The translations under genes and the position numbers were made by a program. From JAFLCL01 sp964502175 (GTDB taxonomy: Bacteria > Myxococcota_A > Polyangia > Polyangiales > Sandaracinaceae): DNA of 64,000 nt. The notes below the pieces were generated by a model, which worked only from the letters and a program-made list of their open reading frames with translations, was not told where the DNA came from and ran no database searches. Below are positions 59,117 to 64,000 of this stretch, piece after piece. The stretch lies in contig CAZCVE010000026.1 in assembly GCA_964502175.1 (NCBI GenBank), positions 1-64,000 of the forward strand, read 5' to 3'. How positions within the stretch are numbered: the stretch's first letter is position 1; each line of letters starts with the position of its first letter.

Positions 59117-61260
59117 TGCTCACCTTCTGTGTCGGTGGCTGCGTCCTCTCGTGTCCCCTCCCCCGGCCCCTCGGGCTCTACGGGAGGGGTGTCTTGCTCG
59201 GAGGCCTCTGCGCTGTCTCCACCTGATTCGTCGTTCGATCCGTCGGACTCGTCCTCTTCGAACTCGTCGCGCCAGAGCTCGCCCTCGAACGGCCAGTACT
59301 CTTCGTCGTCGCGGAGGAGGCCCTGGATGCGCAGCGGATCCAAGAGCTCCGCGGGGAAGCGGCCCGCCGAGAGGCTCTCGATCTGGAGCTCGATGCGGCG
59401 CTTGCTGCCCATCACCGCGTCGATGCGGCCGATGCGCGCGCGGCGCAGGCTCGATCCGAGGCGCGCGCGCAGCGTCTCGAGCGCGCGGATCGTGTACGCG
59501 TTGATCGCCTGCACCAAGCGCGCGCGCACGGCCGCCGTGCGACCGGGGAACGCGCGCGCGAAGCGCTCGTCGCCGCGCAGCATCTCCTCGAGCGAGCCCG
59601 CGCTGGCCTCCGAGGACGTCGCGCCCCCAGCTGCCGTGGCAGCGATCGCTTGGGTGAGGCTCGACTCGATCGTGCGCAGGCGATCTTGGAGGCCGCGAAT
59701 CTCCGTCTCGAGCGGCTCGAGGCGGTCACGCGGTGCACCCGCGGCGCGCATCGCGTCGAGCTGATCGGCCATCGCGCGCAGCGCATCGCGCGCGGTGACG
59801 AGCTCGCGGCGCGCGGCCGCGGCCTCGTCTTCGGTCGAGCCCGTCTGCGCGACCGCCGCGTCCGGCGCATCCGCGCCCGTGAGGCGAACCTCGATCGCGC
59901 CGATCTGATCGGCGAGGCGCGCCGAGCGCGCGGCCTCGGCGTCGAGCATGCGGAGCTCGCTGTCGAGCCGATAGAACGTGGGATCGACGCGCAAGAGACC
60001 GAGCAACATCGCGCGCGCGTCCGGACGGGCCACGACCTCGCCGTCGTGCGGGACCGGCGTGTCGGTGTCGACGTCCGCGGCGAGCAGCTCTTCGGCGATG
60101 CGCTCGCGGCGGCTCTCGGTCGCGAGGATGCGATCGACCTCGTCGCGGATCGGCTCGAACGTCTCCGCGAAGCGCACGAAGAGGCGGCTCGCGTCTTCGA
60201 ACTCGCAGCGATCGAGGTGCACGTAGCCGCGGAGGAGCGTCGCCTCGTCGACGAACGGCGAGGCCGGAAAGCGCGTCTCGAGCTGATCGAGGAGATCGAC
60301 GGCGGTCTCCGCGTCGTGCCCTTCGTACATGGCCCACGCCCCCTCGAAGAGCGCCTCGCTCACGCGGCGCGAGTCCTCGGGGACCTGGAAGTAGTAGTAG
60401 AACGCGTCGTCCGCGCGGCCACCTTCGTGGGCGACGCGACCGAGCGCGAGCCACGTCAGATCGCGCACGTCGAAGTAGCGGCGATCGACGTAGAACGTGA
60501 AGCGATCGGTGTCCGGCGTGGTCGCGATGGAGCAGAAGAGCTCCTCGGCCTCGCGCAGCTGCCCGGCGCGCGTGGCGATCACGCCGCGGAGGTACTGCGC
60601 GTTCGCGTAGAAGCGGCTGCGCCGGCCGACGTTCGTGAAGAGCGCGTCGGCCGCAGGCAGATCGCCCGCGTCGTAGCGCGCGCGGCCGCGCAGGTAGCGG
60701 AGCTCGTTGAGCGAGTCCTCCGAGAGGCCGGCCTCGCCGATCTCTTCGAGGCTCGCGAGCACGGTCTCGAGCTCGCTGCCGCGCAGCGCCACGTCGACCA
60801 CGCGACGGTACGACGGACCCGAGTACGGCGCGTCGGCGCCGCGCCTCAAGATGCGCAGGAGGTAGTGCGCGGCCGTGCGGTGCGCGCCGAGCTCGAGCAG
60901 CGCGCCGCCGAGCAGGAACTCTGCGTGGGAGAAGTCGTCCGAGCCGTCGAAGTCCGCGAAGCGCGGGCTCTCGCAGGCCTCGAACAAGGCGAGCGCGGCC
61001 TCGTCGTAGCGGCGATCGAGCACGAGCTCCTGGCCGTGCACGACGAGCTCTTCGAGCTGTCGCTGGCTGCCCGCCTCGCTCGCCACGAGGCGTCGATCGC
61101 CGAGCTGCGTGTAGTAGCGGTGGAGCGCGACGTCGGTCGTGACCGCGTCGGCGGGCGTCGTCGCCGCGGCCGCGTCTTGTGCGTGCGCGGCGCGAGCGTG
61201 CGCGAGCGTCCCCGTGCCGAGCACGAGGAGGATCGCGAGTCTCTCGAGCGCGCGACGCAT
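59113..61260 (-). CDS. TPR/coiled-coil periplasmic protein (GltC-like, tentative)
   Basis: 715 residues. Signal peptide LAILLVLGTGTLAHARAAHAQ. TPR-like helical pairs about 60-320 (YDEAALALFEACESP, EFLLGGALLELGAHRTAAHYLL, AQYLRGVIATRAGQLREAEELF, DAETAVDLLDQLETRFP), then a coiled coil about 400-540, then a conserved-looking block KRRIELQIESLSAGRFPAEL and DDEEYWPFEGELWRDEFE, and an acidic tail. The Trp/Tyr-rich WPFEGE block is reminiscent of a periplasmic myxobacterial gliding protein. The acidic tail may be disordered. Coupled by a 4-base overlap to the 1208-residue TPR gene downstream; preceded 9 bp away by the accessory protein gene. Confidence 0.82.
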   Translation of the reverse strand: MRRALERLAILLVLGTGTLAHARAAHAQDAAAATTPADAVTTDVALHRYYTQLGDRRLVASEAGSQRQLEELVVHGQELVLDRRYDEAALALFEACESPRFADFDGSDDFSHAEFLLGGALLELGAHRTAAHYLLRILRRGADAPYSGPSYRRVVDVALRGSELETVLASLEEIGEAGLSEDSLNELRYLRGRARYDAGDLPAADALFTNVGRRSRFYANAQYLRGVIATRAGQLREAEELFCSIATTPDTDRFTFYVDRRYFDVRDLTWLALGRVAHEGGRADDAFYYYFQVPEDSRRVSEALFEGAWAMYEGHDAETAVDLLDQLETRFPASPFVDEATLLRGYVHLDRCEFEDASRLFVRFAETFEPIRDEVDRILATESRRERIAEELLAADVDTDTPVPHDGEVVARPDARAMLLGLLRVDPTFYRLDSELRMLDAEAARSARLADQIGAIEVRLTGADAPDAAVAQTGSTEDEAAAARRELVTARDALRAMADQLDAMRAAGAPRDRLEPLETEIRGLQDRLRTIESSLTQAIAATAAGGATSSEASAGSLEEMLRGDERFARAFPGRTAAVRARLVQAINAYTIRALETLRARLGSSLRRARIGRIDAVMGSKRRIELQIESLSAGRFPAELLDPLRIQGLLRDDEEYWPFEGELWRDEFEEDESDGSNDESGGDSAEASEQDTPPVEPEGPGEGTREDAATDTEGEQ

Positions 61261-61269
61261 GGCCCTCGA

Positions 61270-62139
61270 TCAGCTCCCCGACGGCGGCGTGGACGGTGCC
61301 GATCCGGCCGCCACATCACGAGATGGAAGCTCGCGCGTCGCGACCTGCACGCGCGTGCGGATCTCGTAGCGACCCTCGCCGCCCTGTTGGAAGGCCTGCA
61401 CCATGTTCGAGTCGTCCTCGAGCACGATCTCGATGTCGGTGAGGCGCTCGCGGTGCACCTGCACGCGGAACGTCTCGCGCTGCGAGTAGCGCACCTCGGC
61501 GTCGCCCTGCGCGCGCTGCTCGGTCTCGATCGTCAGCACGTGCGGGCCGGGCGCGAGCGCGCCCTCGTGCACGGTGCGGCCACGGTCACCGCCTTCGATC
61601 TCACCGTCGGCGCGGAACACCGGCGCGCCATCGAGCTCGACGACGAAGCGCGCGAGGCTCTGGTCGTCGCCCGCACGATCCTGCACGGCGATGCGGATGC
61701 GCGTGCGGAACAGCTCCTGTCCGAGCACGGCCATGCGCTGTCGCGTCTGGACCATGTCGTCCATCAGGTGACCGAGGTCGGCGCGCACGGGCGCCACGTC
61801 GGGCGGCGCGGGGCCCGGATCCGCCGCGGGTGGAGGCGTCGCGCTCGCCGCGGGCGGTGCGGTGCTGGCGGCCGGCGGGGTGGTCGCGGGCGCGGTGGTG
61901 GTGGGCGCAGGCGCGGTCGCCGGCGCCGTCGTCGGCGCGGCCGTGCCTCCGGTCGCGGCGCCAGCGGGCTCGGCGAACGGGTTCTCGGGCGTCTCCGGGG
62001 CGGCGGGCGCTTCGGGCGTGGGGCGGCGCGTGCGACCGCGACCACGGCGCTGCGCGTCGAGCGGCGTCGCGAGCGAGCCGATCGCGACGACCACGCCGAG
62101 CCACGCGAGCAGACCCTGCTTGGTCGTGAGCGAGCGCAT
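61270..62139 (-). CDS. Secreted accessory protein with beta-sandwich domain
   Basis: 289 residues from ATG 62139. Signal peptide WLGVVVAIGSLATPLDAQ, then about 90 residues of Ala/Pro/Thr low complexity, then a coiled stretch (LGHLMDDMVQTRQRMAVLGQELFRTRI) and a beta domain (FVVELDGAPVFRADGEI, GALAPGPHVLTIETEQRA, FRVQVHRERLTDIEIVLED) resembling a PEGA-like or fibronectin-type sandwich. Function unknown. Sits 8 bp after the beta-barrel gene and 9 bp before the TPR gene, so it belongs to the same operon and probably to the same periplasmic complex. Confidence 0.8.
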   Translation of the reverse strand: MRSLTTKQGLLAWLGVVVAIGSLATPLDAQRRGRGRTRRPTPEAPAAPETPENPFAEPAGAATGGTAAPTTAPATAPAPTTTAPATTPPAASTAPPAASATPPPAADPGPAPPDVAPVRADLGHLMDDMVQTRQRMAVLGQELFRTRIRIAVQDRAGDDQSLARFVVELDGAPVFRADGEIEGGDRGRTVHEGALAPGPHVLTIETEQRAQGDAEVRYSQRETFRVQVHRERLTDIEIVLEDDSNMVQAFQQGGEGRYEIRTRVQVATRELPSRDVAAGSAPSTPPSGS

Positions 62140-62147
62140 GATCCGCC

Positions 62148-62891
62148 TCAATTCTCGAAGGGAACGAAGACCGAGAAGCCCAGGGTCGCGGTGAGGTTGT
62201 TCACGATGCGCGACTCGCCGAGCAGCGACTGCTCGAGGATCTGGTCGCGCACGTCGACGCGGATCGCGAACCACTCGCCGATGAAGAAGCTCGCGCCGAT
62301 CCCCGCGCTGCCCGTGAGGCCGCGCGCCGTCTGGTTGTCGGTGATGCCGCCGCCGATCGCGAGGCGGATGTCGAAGCGGCCGATCTCGGAGCCGAACCAG
62401 CGCAGCTTTCCGTACGCGAGCGTCCAGAGCAGGTGCGCTTGGTAGAGGAACACCGGCGCGTCGATGCGCACGAGCGAGATGCCGCGATCCTGCTCGATGA
62501 TGCGGACAAGCTCGGACTCGGCGCGCGAGTAGCCGAAGCTCGCCTCGAGGCCCAGCTCTTCGGTCACGTGGTAGCTGAGCGCGCCGGTGACCAAGTACGA
62601 GGCGCTGAGGAGATCCGCGGCGTAGACGCCGCCCATGATCGAGACCTCGAAGCGGCCGGCCTTCTGGAAGAGGCGCTCGCGCACGCCGCGGTAGCGACGA
62701 CGCGCGTTGAGCTCGTCCTGGATCGCCTCGTCGATGCACTGCGCGTGCGCTCGGTCGACCCCGACGAGGGGCGCCTCGAACGAGGACGGGGCGAGAGCGC
62801 TCAGCATCGCGAGGACGACACCGAGGCCCGCGATCCTCACGATCGCCCAAAGGCTCGCGCGGCGGCGTGGAGAGCAGGCGGGCGCGAGCAT
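62148..62891 (-). CDS. Outer-membrane beta-barrel protein (myxobacterial type)
   Basis: 247 residues. Signal peptide about 14-50, then strand-rich sequence with the alternating pattern of a barrel: GRFEVSIMGGVYAADLLSASYLVTGALSYHVTEELGLEASFGYSRAESEL, LRWFGSEIGRFDIRLAIGGGITDN, EWFAIRVDVRDQILEQ and a final LTATLGFSVFVPFEN with a near-terminal aromatic. The N-terminal helix C-I-D-E-A-I-Q-D-E-L-N-A-R-R is common in barrels paired with TPR motility proteins in myxobacteria. First gene of a five-gene right-to-left operon; a promoter with a perfect TTGACA precedes it. Confidence 0.85.
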   Translation of the reverse strand: MLAPACSPRRRASLWAIVRIAGLGVVLAMLSALAPSSFEAPLVGVDRAHAQCIDEAIQDELNARRRYRGVRERLFQKAGRFEVSIMGGVYAADLLSASYLVTGALSYHVTEELGLEASFGYSRAESELVRIIEQDRGISLVRIDAPVFLYQAHLLWTLAYGKLRWFGSEIGRFDIRLAIGGGITDNQTARGLTGSAGIGASFFIGEWFAIRVDVRDQILEQSLLGESRIVNNLTATLGFSVFVPFEN

Positions 62892-62899
62892 CGAGTGGA

Positions 62900-62929
62900 T
62901 TGGTACCGATTCCAGCGCGCCCGTGTCAA
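62900..62929 (-). promoter_or_regulatory. Promoter of the outer-membrane operon
   Basis: Minus-strand TTGACA (62924-62929), 18-base spacer, TACCAA (62900-62905), ending 8 bases before the ATG at 62891. The -35 is perfect, the -10 weak; the short distance implies a leaderless message. Drives the gene set 62891 to 54850. Confidence 0.5.
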
Positions 62930-63012
62930 CGACGACGGCGAGACGCTGGCATCGCGCCCGACCTCAGCGACCGAGGATCGCCCCGAGAAAGCCCCGAGGA
63001 TCGCCCCGGAAA

Positions 63013-63924
63013 TCACAGGAAGAAGACGTAGACGACCGCGAAGAACAGCGTGACGCCGACCCCGAGGATCAAGGCGACCAGTGCGCCGCTGATCTCGAGG
63101 GTCGACTCGAGGCTCGCGCGCTCCTCGGGTGCTGCGGGCGGATGGGAAGCGCTCGGGGAGCCAGCGCTCGAGAACGCGGCGGCAGACGGGCGGCCGGAGA
63201 GGGGCGTGGCGGGAGTCGTCGTTCGCACCTGCGAAGCGGCGCGATGGGCACCCGGAAGCGGCGCAGGACCGGGGATCGCCATGCCCTCGGGTTCCTCCGC
63301 AGCGGCCGACGGATCGGACGCCCGCCACCCCCGCACGATCGCCTCGTCGGGATCGGGCGGGGGCTGGCTCGGGCGCGGCACGACCACGGGGCGGCTCGAG
63401 ATCCGCGCGGGCGGATGGCTCGACCGCGGGGGCAGGACGACGCGTGACCCCGGCGGGGCGGACGGCGTGTCCTTGGGCGGCGCGAACGAGCGGCGCGTGT
63501 TGCCCGTGATGCTCGGCTCGACGCCGACCGCCTCCAAGCCTTCCGGCGTGATCGCGCTCAGGCGTCGCGTGCTGTCGGGGGTGGGCACGATCGGCAGCGG
63601 CGTGGTGATCGGCTTGGGCCGCACCGACTCGTGCTGCGTGGGCGATTCGAGGGTGCCTGGCGCGGTGCTCGCCGTGTGCGGCTCCATCTCCGCGTCTTGA
63701 TCGATGATCGGCGCGGCGAGACCGCCGCCTTCGCGCGTGGTGCCGGTCGCGGGCGTGAGGCCGCGCGTCGAGAGGCGTCGCCAGCGCTCCACCTCGGCGT
63801 TGCTCTGCGACATCGTGCGCAGATCCTCGTCGAGGTCCGCCAGGCCCGCGAACGTGCCCGAGTCCACGCCCTCATCGGGCGCGCCCTCCTCGATCTCGCT
63901 GCGCTGCTCGTCGCCCTCGGACAT
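63013..63924 (-). CDS. Proline-rich tail-anchored protein, unknown
   Basis: 303 residues from ATG 63924 (a GTG at 63945 would add seven). The N-terminus is acidic and Ser-rich, the middle almost entirely Pro/Thr/Ser/Ala/Arg with no fold apparent, and the end is a single membrane helix (ALVALILGVGVTLFFAVVYVFFL) finishing at the C-terminus. This makes it a cytoplasmic disordered protein held at the membrane by its tail, suited to scaffolding or phosphorylation. Not recognised. It shares the strand with the outer-membrane operon but is separated by an independent promoter. Confidence 0.7.
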   Translation of the reverse strand: MSEGDEQRSEIEEGAPDEGVDSGTFAGLADLDEDLRTMSQSNAEVERWRRLSTRGLTPATGTTREGGGLAAPIIDQDAEMEPHTASTAPGTLESPTQHESVRPKPITTPLPIVPTPDSTRRLSAITPEGLEAVGVEPSITGNTRRSFAPPKDTPSAPPGSRVVLPPRSSHPPARISSRPVVVPRPSQPPPDPDEAIVRGWRASDPSAAAEEPEGMAIPGPAPLPGAHRAASQVRTTTPATPLSGRPSAAAFSSAGSPSASHPPAAPEERASLESTLEISGALVALILGVGVTLFFAVVYVFFL

Positions 63925-64000
63925 CGCGAGGGCAAGGGCTAACACGTGCCCCCGACCCGCGCAGCCTCGAGAAGCGTCACTGACCGCACATGCTCGAGTC

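Overview
The window is a contiguous piece of a very GC-rich chromosome with almost no pseudogenes or insertion sequences. I infer a Myxococcota (deltaproteobacterial) host, possibly near Sandaracinus. The reasons are the composition, three PEGA/TPR-decorated Ser/Thr kinases, many lipoproteins with DAG/PDA linkers, an alkyl-DHAP synthase, a tyrosine-rich BY-kinase polysaccharide operon, and a TPR/beta-barrel envelope operon like those of gliding myxobacteria. No rRNA or tRNA gene was seen, so this placement rests on gene content alone.

Layout. 1-4.7 kb: two Ser/Thr kinase genes; the first encodes a probable pseudokinase with a PEGA domain and C-terminal TPRs. 4.7-7.6 kb: type III secretion-like parts, namely an SctP-like protein convergent with an SctQ/SpoA C-ring protein, the latter downstream of a small envelope protein and a CxxC protein. 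7.7-13.3 kb: alkyl-DHAP synthase (ether lipids), GTP cyclohydrolase II, a VWA lipoprotein and a PDZ-CPBP protease. 13.3-20.6 kb: a polysaccharide operon read right to left (flippase, GT2, GT4, Wzc-like kinase, GT4). 20.7-21.8 kb: an RCK potassium channel. 21.8-27.5 kb: a visibly less GC-rich three-gene module of secreted and lipid-anchored proteins, including a large HExxH protein, probably acquired. 28.1-33.1 kb: a ketoacyl synthase and ACP pair, then a methyltransferase pair, one member carrying eight RG-rich 18-residue repeats, and a small membrane protein. 33.1-35.2 kb: a glycine-rich lipoprotein and a possible DUF4261 protein. 35.7-43.0 kb: DnaK, a HAD phosphatase, a UbiB-type kinase behind twin operators, a dienelactone hydrolase and an SctN/FliI-type ATPase. 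43.0-50.5 kb: a cadherin-like membrane protein, a zinc-ribbon protein, an FG-GAP/ASPIC lipoprotein, a double-PEGA kinase, a methyltransferase and an AraC regulator. 50.7-54.1 kb: a small conserved protein and a MoxR ATPase/VWA-metallopeptidase pair bracketed by a family of long palindromic repeats. 54.8-63.9 kb: an outer-membrane operon (beta-barrel, accessory protein, two large TPR proteins, a small membrane protein) and a proline-rich tail-anchored protein.

How it fits together. Much of the window serves the cell envelope: sensing (kinases with PEGA/TPR), capsule or EPS export, ether lipids, surface lipoproteins and a large periplasm/outer-membrane TPR complex. Type III secretion-type parts are split between 4.8-6.5 kb and 41.7-43.0 kb with no export-gate genes between them. 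Stop-start overlaps (ATGA/GTGA) are common. Several monocistronic genes have a -10-like hexamer only 6-9 bases before the start codon, which suggests leaderless mRNAs.

The strongest candidates for something undescribed are the palindromic repeat family around the MoxR/VWA pair, the 196-bp MITE-like inverted repeat at 44.3-44.5 kb, the twin operators at 40.4 kb, and the less GC-rich three-gene secretion module.
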